Source: a virus. Taken from it: a DNA stretch of 27,339 nt. Below the pieces are notes generated by a model, which was not told the DNA's origin, made no database searches, and worked only from the letters and a program-made list of their open reading frames with translations. The stretch covers positions 1 through 27,339 of IMG/VR virus record IMGVR_UViG_3300008516_000110; one strand, given 5' to 3'. The position numbers and the translations under genes are program-made. Shown piece after piece: positions 21,340 through 27,339 of the stretch. Position 1 is the stretch's first letter, and the number at the start of each line of letters is the position of its first letter.

Positions 21340-22428
21340 ATGCTATCACACCTAGACTTATTTTCCGGTATTGGCGGTTTTGCCCTAGCAGCGAACTGGG
21401 CAGGGTTCACGACCGTGGGGTTCGTGGAAATAGACAAATACTGCCAACGGGTGTTAGCGAAGCACTGGCCAGGCGTTCCGATAGTGGGGGATATTAGAAA
21501 TGTCGAGAATATCAGGGAAATTGTTGCCAACGCCACAAGAGGACGATTCGAGCAATGTGAAATGTGGGGAAAAACGCCGAATGACACTGGCGAAGTGGAT
21601 AAAAACACCCGAAGAAGAACAGGTAACCCAATCCAACCAGTTACCCTTATTACAGGGGGATTCCCTTGCCAACCTTTCAGTCTTGCCGGGAAGCGACAAG
21701 GCACGGCAGATAACCGCTACCTCTGGAATGAAATGCTTACCGTTATCGACGCCATCAAGCCCACTTGGGTACTTGCTGAAAACGTTGGTGGAATCGCAGG
21801 AATGGAATTCACAGATAGTGCTTCTGACCTGGAAGGTAAATCCATTGAAGAAGTGGAAATTGAGTTATCATCAGTCCTTGACCGAGTGTGTTCCGACCTT
21901 GAAAAAATCGGTTACGCAGTCCAACCGATTATTATACCGGCTTGTGGCGTCAATGCCCCACACAGACGCGACCGAGTATTCATTATGGCATACGCCCCGA
22001 GCAACGGAAACACTGGAAGATCCAAAGAAGTTCGTGGATCGGAATGCCGATCGGGGTTACCATTGCACTCCGAACCTGACAACCCAGGTCATGTGGCGAA
22101 CGCCACACGGGGAAGAAAAGAACCCTGGCCCGAAGGGTGGGCATCTGACAAGCCAGGTGAAACAACTACTACCAACACCCAAAGAACGGGATTGGAAGGG
22201 GCAGACACAGAGGGGGACCGACCAAACTACACACGGAGGGTTGCCAAATCTGGACAAAGGGGATGGCAAGCCGATTGGTGGGCAGTTGAACCCGAACTGG
22301 GTAGAATGGCTAATGGGATTCCCAATAGGGTGGACCGACTTAAATGTTTAGTCAACGCAATCGTGCCGACCGTGGCCTATCAGATATTGAATATCATAGC
22401 GAAAATAGAATCAAATAAGGGGGTATAA
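21340..22428 (+). CDS. dcm-like: DNA cytosine-C5 methyltransferase (Dcm-like)
   Basis: The 362-residue enzyme methylates C5 of cytosine in DNA. Motif I is LDLFSGIGGFALA (5-17, SAM binding), motif IV is GGFPCQPFS with nucleophile C110, motif VI is ENV (147-149), motif VIII is HRRDRVF (208-214), and motif X includes NAIVP (339-343). A target-recognition-like region (about 220-310) lies between VIII and X. The segment 62-105 between motif I and IV is longer than usual and low in conserved character. VANATRGR occurs twice (62-69 and 252-259). The ATG at 21340 lacks a clear ribosome binding site. Nearly 80 percent of the gene also encodes a second protein in the +1 frame. No cognate restriction endonuclease is adjacent, so it probably protects or marks the element's DNA. 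Confidence 0.92.
   Translation: MLSHLDLFSGIGGFALAANWAGFTTVGFVEIDKYCQRVLAKHWPGVPIVGDIRNVENIREIVANATRGRFEQCEMWGKTPNDTGEVDKNTRRRTGNPIQPVTLITGGFPCQPFSLAGKRQGTADNRYLWNEMLTVIDAIKPTWVLAENVGGIAGMEFTDSASDLEGKSIEEVEIELSSVLDRVCSDLEKIGYAVQPIIIPACGVNAPHRRDRVFIMAYAPSNGNTGRSKEVRGSECRSGLPLHSEPDNPGHVANATRGRKEPWPEGWASDKPGETTTTNTQRTGLEGADTEGDRPNYTRRVAKSGQRGWQADWWAVEPELGRMANGIPNRVDRLKCLVNAIVPTVAYQILNIIAKIESNKGV
21500..22351 (+). CDS. Second protein encoded inside the methyltransferase gene (+1 frame)
   Basis: A 283-residue frame lies wholly within the dcm-like gene, shifted by +1. ATG 21500 has GGGGG (21486-21490) 9 nt upstream, a better ribosome binding site than the outer gene's. The protein is not random: GKLLPTPQEDD near the start, LLTWKVNPLKKW near the middle, then LWHTPRATE, MWRTPHGEE and LLPTPKERDWKG, a GGLPNL motif, and LNPNWVEWLMGFPIGWTDL at the end. 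I recall this set (LPTPTxxDxKG, LTWK, LNPxWVEWLMGFPxGWTDL) as a recurring phage protein of unknown function, found with cytosine methyltransferases. The same DNA encodes motif X of the methyltransferase in the other frame. Two conserved readings of one stretch indicate genuine overprinting. A role linked to the methyltransferase is inferred. Confidence 0.72.
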   Translation: MSRISGKLLPTPQEDDSSNVKCGEKRRMTLAKWIKTPEEEQVTQSNQLPLLQGDSLANLSVLPGSDKARQITATSGMKCLPLSTPSSPLGYLLKTLVESQEWNSQIVLLTWKVNPLKKWKLSYHQSLTECVPTLKKSVTQSNRLLYRLVASMPHTDATEYSLWHTPRATETLEDPKKFVDRNADRGYHCTPNLTTQVMWRTPHGEEKNPGPKGGHLTSQVKQLLPTPKERDWKGQTQRGTDQTTHGGLPNLDKGDGKPIGGQLNPNWVEWLMGFPIGWTDLNV

Positions 22429-22433
22429 ATAAT

Positions 22434-23117
22434 ATGTATGGAAGTATCATAGACAAAATACCGGATGAACTAAAGCCCGACCGGGAAGGTTGGGCCCATA
22501 TCGCAATGGCAGCACTGATCGCTATACTGTTTAGTTCCCTGATCGTGTTGGCCCTATTGCCGGGCAAGGCTACCACTGCCGATGTAGGCAGGATAGACAA
22601 TGCCCTAGAATCCCAGGCACAGGATATTGTCACCCTGGAAAATGCGGGGCCTTACGCCACCGCCGAAGACCTGGGCAACGTTAACATCGCCTTAACCAGC
22701 TACGCCCTGGATGTAATCGATCTAGGTTGGCGTGTCACTGCAAACGAAAACATCCTAGCCGGAATAATCGCTTCCCCGTATGAATGGCAGTTGGCCGATG
22801 AATACCAACTCCATATCAGTGGCAACGGCACGTTCACTGCCAATATACACCTATGCTTTGATCCAATGGTGTCTACAAATGCCACATCTTACGGCGAAGC
22901 GGTCGCGGCCTTCTATGCTTCGATAAACTGGGTAACGGCGAACCATGATTACATCCCGGTGGTCACTTACGATGGCACGGAATGGTCGGTCGCCCGGGCG
23001 TGGTTCAGCATCGAAACATTCACTGTGGCCACCGAAAAAACGATTGACCTAACAGTTGCAGGGTTGAATTCGACCTATGCCGTGGGGTACACGTACGCCG
23101 AGGTATACAGGTTATGA
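22434..23117 (+). CDS. Single-TM protein with coiled coil and beta domain
   Basis: The 227-residue protein (ATG after AAGGGGGTATAAATA) has a short cytoplasmic N-terminus, one TM helix (about 23-43, signal anchor), a coiled-coil-like stretch (about 47-105, with VGRIDNALESQAQDIVTLEN) and a beta-rich C-terminal domain (about 112-227). Sequons NGT, NAT and NST are present. This type II topology, with an exposed stalk and head, resembles a viral surface or attachment protein. It lies far from the structural operon, so it could also alter the host surface. The family is not recognised. Confidence 0.78.
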   Translation: MYGSIIDKIPDELKPDREGWAHIAMAALIAILFSSLIVLALLPGKATTADVGRIDNALESQAQDIVTLENAGPYATAEDLGNVNIALTSYALDVIDLGWRVTANENILAGIIASPYEWQLADEYQLHISGNGTFTANIHLCFDPMVSTNATSYGEAVAAFYASINWVTANHDYIPVVTYDGTEWSVARAWFSIETFTVATEKTIDLTVAGLNSTYAVGYTYAEVYRL

Positions 23118-23314
23118 ACATAAAACCGATCTACGCCATATTGATAGGGGCAGCGATTGTACTAGGCTTTCCAATTATAGTGGGTTTAATCGCTGCCCAC
23201 TTCACCGGAATAGAAATTGGGGTAGCCACCGGCCTGATTCTGTTAGTTATAATTTTAATCATGGGGCATCGCTACATGGTGAAAATTAGAAACGACAACC
23301 GGGGTGATAAATGA
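23114..23314 (+). CDS. Small two-TM protein
   Basis: The 66-residue protein starts at an ATGA overlap with the stalk protein gene. It has TM helices at about 6-28 and 33-51 and a basic tail (HRYMVKIRNDNRGDK). It probably partners the upstream membrane protein, or is holin-like; there is no decisive motif. Confidence 0.75.
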   Translation: MNIKPIYAILIGAAIVLGFPIIVGLIAAHFTGIEIGVATGLILLVIILIMGHRYMVKIRNDNRGDK

Positions 23315-23739
23315 ACTTGGAAGGTGTTTTATCAGCACAATCGTACAGCCTTGACTACATTGGCATCGGGACAGGCGTACCCCATCGGCAATACTCTAGC
23401 AAACGATGTCGCGAATGTGGCGAACGCTTGATCATAGACGATTTTAATAGATCCTACTACGTCCTATTATGCGATAACACTAAATGCCACATATTCCGGC
23501 AATCACAGGGGAATATAGCGAAGGATCACGATCAACCAGGCGTATTGCGACAAATTATAACTTACCCTCATACTTATAGGCCCGGTTATGCTCTCGAAAA
23601 ACATCAGAAGAAAATCAACTACCATAAATTACGTGACCTTAAAATCCCTTGCCGAGTAGCCGCACGTTGTTGTAGTAAGAAGCTAACCGACTTCCTTCTG
23701 AACCAGTTAACCCCACCACACGATGCAAAGGAAAAGTGA
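23311..23739 (+). CDS. Zinc-finger protein
   Basis: The 142-residue protein starts at an ATGA overlap after AACCGGGGTGATA. CRECGERL (about 33-40) and a second pair (CDNTKCHIF, about 54-62) form a zinc-ribbon-like site. The C-terminal half is basic with a CRVAARCC cluster. DNA or RNA binding is likely, the target unknown. It lies two genes upstream of the candidate origin. Confidence 0.72.
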   Translation: MNLEGVLSAQSYSLDYIGIGTGVPHRQYSSKRCRECGERLIIDDFNRSYYVLLCDNTKCHIFRQSQGNIAKDHDQPGVLRQIITYPHTYRPGYALEKHQKKINYHKLRDLKIPCRVAARCCSKKLTDFLLNQLTPPHDAKEK

Positions 23740-23742
23740 AGA

Positions 23743-23961
23743 ATGAGTAACAAAGAGATTGACGAAGCTATTAGAGTTAATAAAATACTAGAAAGCAATC
23801 CGTTTGATGTGAAATGGAAGAAGTCAATTCAGCTAGGGATTGAAGCACTAGAACGATTGAAGGAAACCCGTGATTCAAATCCCGAAGCAATGCCTAAAGT
23901 CGCCTATCATTCATATTTACAGTTATTGCCTAGCGAAACGGAAGCCAAATCCACCACCTAA
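23743..23961 (+). CDS. Small helical protein
   Basis: The 72-residue product (ATG after AAGTGAAGA) is predicted mostly helical and charged (MSNKEIDEAIRVNKILES, then GIEALERLKETRD). It has no Cys cluster or TM helix. It directly precedes the repeat-rich candidate origin. Function unknown. Confidence 0.68.
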   Translation: MSNKEIDEAIRVNKILESNPFDVKWKKSIQLGIEALERLKETRDSNPEAMPKVAYHSYLQLLPSETEAKSTT

Positions 23962-24105
23962 AAAGAGAAAAGAAGCAAAAGAGAAAAGAGATCAGATCAG
24001 ATCAGAAGAAGAATAGAATAGAATAGAATAGAGAGACAACAACAAAAGTTACAAATAAACAGTGTTATTTGTTACAATGAAAGTTACAAGGAATAGGGGG
24101 ATAGT
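23962..24105 (+). other. Purine-rich, iteron-bearing intergenic region; candidate replication origin
   Basis: This 144-nt region contains a nearly pure A/G tract, three tandem GATCA units (23990-24004), four tandem GAATA units (24011-24030), and then three GTTACAA copies (24048-24054, 24071-24077, 24083-24089). An inverted repeat, ACAAATAA (24051-24058) and TTATTTGT (24065-24072), surrounds 6 nt. Iterons plus an easily melted A/T-rich stretch directly before a replication-organiser-like gene are the usual make-up of a theta-type origin. The gene's ribosome binding site (AGGGGGATAGT) ends the region. Confidence 0.55.
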
Positions 24106-24603
24106 ATGACTAGACAACCAAGGCGATGGGTAAAGCTATATTGTTATGAACGATTGCACGGTAGCGTGAGTTACCAGTTAACCGAAGCGGAACAGTCGAT
24201 ATGGGATAAGTTACTATGCCTGGCCGGACTTTGTGGCAACGATGGCATTATTGCCGACCACGACTTACGCCCGTACCCCCGGGAATTCGTAATTCACGAA
24301 CTCCATGCCGATCCCGAGGTATTTGAAACGACCATGCAGAAATGTATAGACGAAGGGCGAATAACTGAAGATGGGCAGGGCATCCGTATCACCAACTGGA
24401 ACAAATATCAATCAGAATATGATAGGCAGAAGCAATACAGGGATAAAAGGGATCCCCACTTATATGTTGGGCCAGGCCGGGCAGAACAAATAAAAGCTAG
24501 TGTTGAAGCCGTCAATACTGAAGAACATATGAAAGCCTGGGAAGATGCCCACCCAGGCAAAACGCATCCGGCAAGGGAACTCCAAAAAAGGACGGAGGTT
24601 TAG
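24106..24603 (+). CDS. Replisome-organiser/DnaD-like replication protein
   Basis: The 165-residue protein (ATG after AGGGGGATAGT) resembles the N-terminal winged-helix domain of phage replisome organisers: RRWVKLYCYERLHGSVSYQL, then a helix with SIWDKLLCLAGLCGNDGII, an EVFETTMQKCIDEGRI helix, and the strand-turn IRITNWNKYQ followed by a charged YDRQKQYRDKR. Such proteins bind origin iterons and recruit the host helicase. It lacks the C-terminal DnaB-tail region. It lies directly downstream of the iteron region, which supports origin binding. Its TAG stop overlaps the stop of the converging giant gene by 4 nt. Assignment is by pattern only. Confidence 0.65.
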   Translation: MTRQPRRWVKLYCYERLHGSVSYQLTEAEQSIWDKLLCLAGLCGNDGIIADHDLRPYPREFVIHELHADPEVFETTMQKCIDEGRITEDGQGIRITNWNKYQSEYDRQKQYRDKRDPHLYVGPGRAEQIKASVEAVNTEEHMKAWEDAHPGKTHPARELQKRTEV

Positions 24604-27339
24604 CGTTGCCTTCTGCCGTTAGTCCTACGCCTTTTGCCGTTAGTTCTACGCCTTACGAACGATAGCGTCCGCCCGTGCTTGATCCGTGCAGTGGTAACCC
24701 CCATAGGTACTTCTATTAGGGGCGGGATTCTGCCCATTGCTCGAAGCGTTCGCATTGGTGCCCTTCTACCCTTCGCAATCAGGGACGCATAACGTGGGCG
24801 TTTCCTAGAATATACAACATCCGCACCCGCCTTTCCCCCCTTCTTGGTTCGGAACGGGGGGAATACGCTAACCCAGTATAGCCCTTGCTTCCAGGTCGCT
24901 AGTGCAGGACCTTTGCGTATAGCTTGCTTCTCTGATTTTATTTCACCCTTGCCAAGCCGTGACCTTGTTATCTTTGTTGGCTTGAATAGCCGTTCTATAC
25001 GTTCTAGCCGTTCTAACCGTTCTAGCCGTTCTAACCGTTCTAACCGTTCGCCCCGTTCTGCCCGTTCGCCCCGTGCTGCCCTGTCGGTACGCACTGCCCT
25101 GTCGGTACGCACTGCCCTGTCGGTACGTGCTGCCCTGTCGGTACGTGCTGCCCTGTCGGTACGTGCTGCCCTGTCTTCCCTTCTTGCCCTGGTTGCTACC
25201 TGGGTTCTGGCCGCTACCCGTTGTGCTGCCCTTGTTGTCCTTGCTCTACCAGTTAACAATATGGGTGTACCCTGCCTGGCCCTGAACCCTGCCCGAGTTC
25301 CACCCAGTACCCTTATTCCTGATCGTGCCACTGCTGCTGACAAACGCCGACCGCTACGTGATAGTTCGTATGCCCTTTGTAAGCCCTTTGCTACGTCGAC
25401 ATTTTCGGTAGCTTTGAGTATACGAGCCAATTCATCTATTTGCGTCTTGTTTAGCCCCTTTGTTACAGACTTAATCTTCAGGGGTGTTCTGAATGGTTGC
25501 CTGAATACTTCGGCAATGCCTTCAAGTTTTAGCCTGGCAATTTGCCTTGCCTTTAGCGGCCGATCAAGCCATATTTCAACCCTTATAGCTTCAGGCCCAA
25601 TGTATGTATAGAGCTTCTGCACCGGTGGACTGATCTTTGTTCCTACTGCAAACTTGGCTTCTATTTCTGCTGCACCGCGATAGGACTTGCCGGTTGCAAT
25701 GATTTCCTTGGCCTTATCAGGGCTAATGATACGGAACACGGGCTTGTACGCTTCCACCGTTTGCTGTAAAACATCGGCAGCTTTTACGTTGCCGCTACCT
25801 TTCAGAGCATCTACTAGCCGTGCAACCTTCTTGCTACTTAAAGCGCTTATCTTTTCCGGGTCGCCAATCAGCTTGGCCTTTGTAAGGGATCTATATACGT
25901 CTGTGGGTAGTCTACTATCCAGGTTGATGTGAACGATCTGATTGTACCCGATCTTTGTTTTAACCATTTCCCGGCCGGCCCCGGCCGGTCTGATTTCAAT
26001 GGGCAGATTGAAGGCAGTTTGGTTGGCGAACCGGGGTAGTGGTTCGTGGGCTACGAATAGCCCTTGTTCGGTTATACCCACGCCTGGTTTCCCCTTCACT
26101 ACCATTGGTTTTCTGAAAGTGCCACCCCAGGGTGTGGTGTGTACCACCCCACCTTTAACTTCCCTCATTAAAGGTGCTGTATTCAACTGCAATTCGGCCA
26201 CAACCTTGCCCGCCTTGTTCCTTAATTGCACTATCGGGGTATCACCCGAAGCGGCCAGTTTCATTAGCTTGTCACGGGCCCGTAGGAAGTCGTCGGCACT
26301 GGAAGCTGATGTTAGCTTTAGTCGCACAGTTGATTGGGTAGTGCTTAACACTACGTCGGGAATCTTCTTCCAATCCCCTATGTTAGTAACGAAGCTACGT
26401 AAGTCTTTGAGCCCTTGTTTGGTTGTAGCGATAGGATGCATTAAGGTTGTTATTGGCCCCTTCGCCATAGCAATCAATTCTTTGCCAACACCTTTAGCAG
26501 CCCCAATAACCCTGGCACCCCTAGTTATACTGATAGCACCCCGAGCCCCCCTTACTGCACTAGCAGCCATTGGCAATATGAACAGGGCAATGTCTGCCGC
26601 TACCCAACCTATGCGTTCACCCAGGGATAGGTTATCCCAGTTCCTTGATACATAGAAGAAGGGAACTAGAACATCCCCCGCTATCAATCCCACATCTTTT
26701 GATGTGATGCCAGTTTTCTGATCCTGTGTTGGTTCGTACTTCATGGCCCTTTCAATAGCATCTTCAGTGAACAGATCTCCGGCTTGCGTCTTGGTGATTT
26801 TACCTTCGTGCAGTGCTTCCGCTAACCTGTATCCTTCGTCGGTTTTATAGGGTTTGAGGGCTTCGAGGGTATCCGATACATTCACTGCCCAGTTGTAAGT
26901 GTCTTCACCGAATATTTCCTTCAGTGGGGCATTCGGTATGTGCCTGTCCTGGACGATAGCCAATACATCGTAGTTGCCTTCCTTATCCTTGTAATGATCC
27001 AGGGTAAGGTATAATCCCCTTTGGCTAATAGCCCGATTCACGGCATCGTTATTGAATATTTCTTTTAGTACCCGGGGCTTAATATCATCTAGCATCCTAA
27101 CAAGGTCCAAGCCGTCACCGGCTATGTATTCGTTGTTCCACTTGCTGCCTTTGTCCGTTAAGTAGTCCTTTGCCATCCTTTGATTGTCGTTAAGTCCCAA
27201 TACGTCCGCATCCTTGGCGTTGGGTGTATCATCGGTGATTCCCTTGATCTTCCTGCCGATGCTAAAGATTTTGTATCCCGCCGCTTCAACTTTATCTTCG
27301 GCGGCCTGTATTGTGAATGCTTCAACGGTGAGTATGGTT
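24600..27339 (-). CDS. Giant basic repeat protein, main part (continues across the junction to 575)
   Basis: This encodes the last 880 or so of 1,071 residues; the frame is open to the window edge and joins 1-575. About 248-263, 296-311 and 344-358 hold three degenerate copies of an LKEIFxxDxxNxAV-like unit. About 374-389 and 401-420 are hydrophobic and could span or insert in a membrane (LVPFFYVS; AADIALFILPMAASAV). About 420-870 is a long mixed domain. About 875-945 is low-complexity: RAARTD/RAVRTD hexapeptides, then RLE tripeptides. The C-terminal 120 residues are Arg/Lys-rich with an ordered core (WKQGLYWVSVFPPFRTKKGG, then LIEVPMGVTTARI) and end in RRRTNGKRRRTNGRRQR. The family is not recognised. 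A large structural protein contacting both membrane and DNA, or a polymorphic virion protein, is the best inference. Confidence 0.88.
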   Translation of the reverse strand, partial: TILTVEAFTIQAAEDKVEAAGYKIFSIGRKIKGITDDTPNAKDADVLGLNDNQRMAKDYLTDKGSKWNNEYIAGDGLDLVRMLDDIKPRVLKEIFNNDAVNRAISQRGLYLTLDHYKDKEGNYDVLAIVQDRHIPNAPLKEIFGEDTYNWAVNVSDTLEALKPYKTDEGYRLAEALHEGKITKTQAGDLFTEDAIERAMKYEPTQDQKTGITSKDVGLIAGDVLVPFFYVSRNWDNLSLGERIGWVAADIALFILPMAASAVRGARGAISITRGARVIGAAKGVGKELIAMAKGPITTLMHPIATTKQGLKDLRSFVTNIGDWKKIPDVVLSTTQSTVRLKLTSASSADDFLRARDKLMKLAASGDTPIVQLRNKAGKVVAELQLNTAPLMREVKGGVVHTTPWGGTFRKPMVVKGKPGVGITEQGLFVAHEPLPRFANQTAFNLPIEIRPAGAGREMVKTKIGYNQIVHINLDSRLPTDVYRSLTKAKLIGDPEKISALSSKKVARLVDALKGSGNVKAADVLQQTVEAYKPVFRIISPDKAKEIIATGKSYRGAAEIEAKFAVGTKISPPVQKLYTYIGPEAIRVEIWLDRPLKARQIARLKLEGIAEVFRQPFRTPLKIKSVTKGLNKTQIDELARILKATENVDVAKGLQRAYELSRSGRRLSAAVARSGIRVLGGTRAGFRARQGTPILLTGRARTTRAAQRVAARTQVATRARREDRAARTDRAARTDRAARTDRAVRTDRAVRTDRAARGERAERGERLERLERLERLERLERIERLFKPTKITRSRLGKGEIKSEKQAIRKGPALATWKQGLYWVSVFPPFRTKKGGKAGADVVYSRKRPRYASLIAKGRRAPMRTLRAMGRIPPLIEVPMGVTTARIKHGRTLSFVRRRTNGKRRRTNGRRQR
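24985..25170 (-). repeat. 9-bp and 18-bp tandem repeats in the giant gene
   Basis: An 18-bp unit (core GTGCTGCCCTGTCGGTAC on the plus strand) repeats about five times around 25075-25170, encoding RAARTD/RAVRTD. A 9-bp unit (CGTTCTAAC or CGTTCTAGC) repeats about six times around 24995-25050, encoding RLE. Copies are nearly identical, so expansion is recent and the copy number is probably variable and hard to assemble. Confidence 0.88.
27241..27339. repeat. Terminal direct repeat, right copy (circular overlap)
   Basis: This is identical to bases 1-99. It should be removed when the circle is closed. A 99-base overlap equals a k-mer size used by common short-read assemblers, which supports an assembly origin (inference). 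Confidence 0.93.

Noticed and set aside
21192-21704. 170-codon minus-strand frame opposite the methyltransferase start
   Set aside because: There is no start signal, and it spans the boundary of two well-supported plus-strand genes.
23990-24030. GATCA and GAATA tandem units as a CRISPR array
   Set aside because: Units are 5 bp with no spacers; they are simple tandem repeats, better explained as part of a candidate origin.
24844-25611. 255-codon plus-strand frame opposite the giant gene
   Set aside because: It is a shadow of the Arg-rich repeats, whose complement is stop-poor; its Ser/Arg repeat content follows directly from the opposite strand, and it has no ribosome binding site.

Overview
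This window looks like one complete circular genome of about 27,240 bp, opened inside a gene. Its last 99 bases (27241-27339) repeat its first 99 exactly. When the ends are joined, a minus-strand gene runs without interruption from 575 through the junction to 24600 and encodes one 1,071-residue protein. It is best read as a virus, provirus or virus-like plasmid recovered from a metagenome. I see no tRNA, rRNA or CRISPR, and no terminase, portal, HK97 or double-jelly-roll capsid protein, DNA polymerase or rolling-circle Rep that I can recognise.

The host is probably prokaryotic and more likely an archaeon than a bacterium (about 60:40). Three features suggest an archaeon: purine-rich BRE-like elements followed by TATA-like boxes at two control regions, first genes with no Shine-Dalgarno and an ATG where transcription should start, and many N-x-S/T sequons in the predicted surface proteins. 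Against this, one promoter (12847-12876) also fits a bacterial -35/-10 pair, and from memory several small protein types also occur in Dehalococcoidia-like Chloroflexota. Internal genes mostly use strong GGGGGT-type ribosome binding sites.

Layout: two transcription arms diverge from a palindromic control region (6794-6884) and converge tail to tail, overlapping by 4 nt, at 24600-24603. The minus arm (6793 down to 595, then 575 through the junction to 24600) is a virion or assembly module. It holds two related hydrophobic proteins that are candidate coat or membrane-matrix proteins, two tail-anchored proteins, a Zot-like assembly ATPase, a secreted tail-fibre-like protein, a secreted Ig-like membrane protein and the giant 1,071-residue protein. 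The first part of the plus arm (6885-12775) holds a small HTH regulator and more envelope genes: a secreted three-TM protein, a beta-propeller spike with C-terminal membrane anchors, another anchored protein, a 55-residue TM protein and a basic coiled-coil protein.

The remainder of the plus arm (12886-24603) is accessory and replicative: a dense run of small zinc-finger proteins, DUF4326, an MmcB-like nuclease-fold protein, DUF1643, a Gp37/Gp68 protein, a minimal tyrosine recombinase, a radical SAM enzyme, a cytosine-C5 methyltransferase with a second conserved protein encoded entirely inside it in another frame, and a replication-organiser-like protein behind an iteron-bearing, purine-rich candidate origin. 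Genes are packed with ATGA/GTGA overlaps. No gene-free stretch exceeds about 145 bases.

Together the genes suggest a temperate element that makes a membrane-rich particle (filamentous, spindle-shaped or pleomorphic), assembled by a Zot-type ATPase and studded with spikes, rather than a tailed phage. All family names come from motif recognition by eye, not from database searches.
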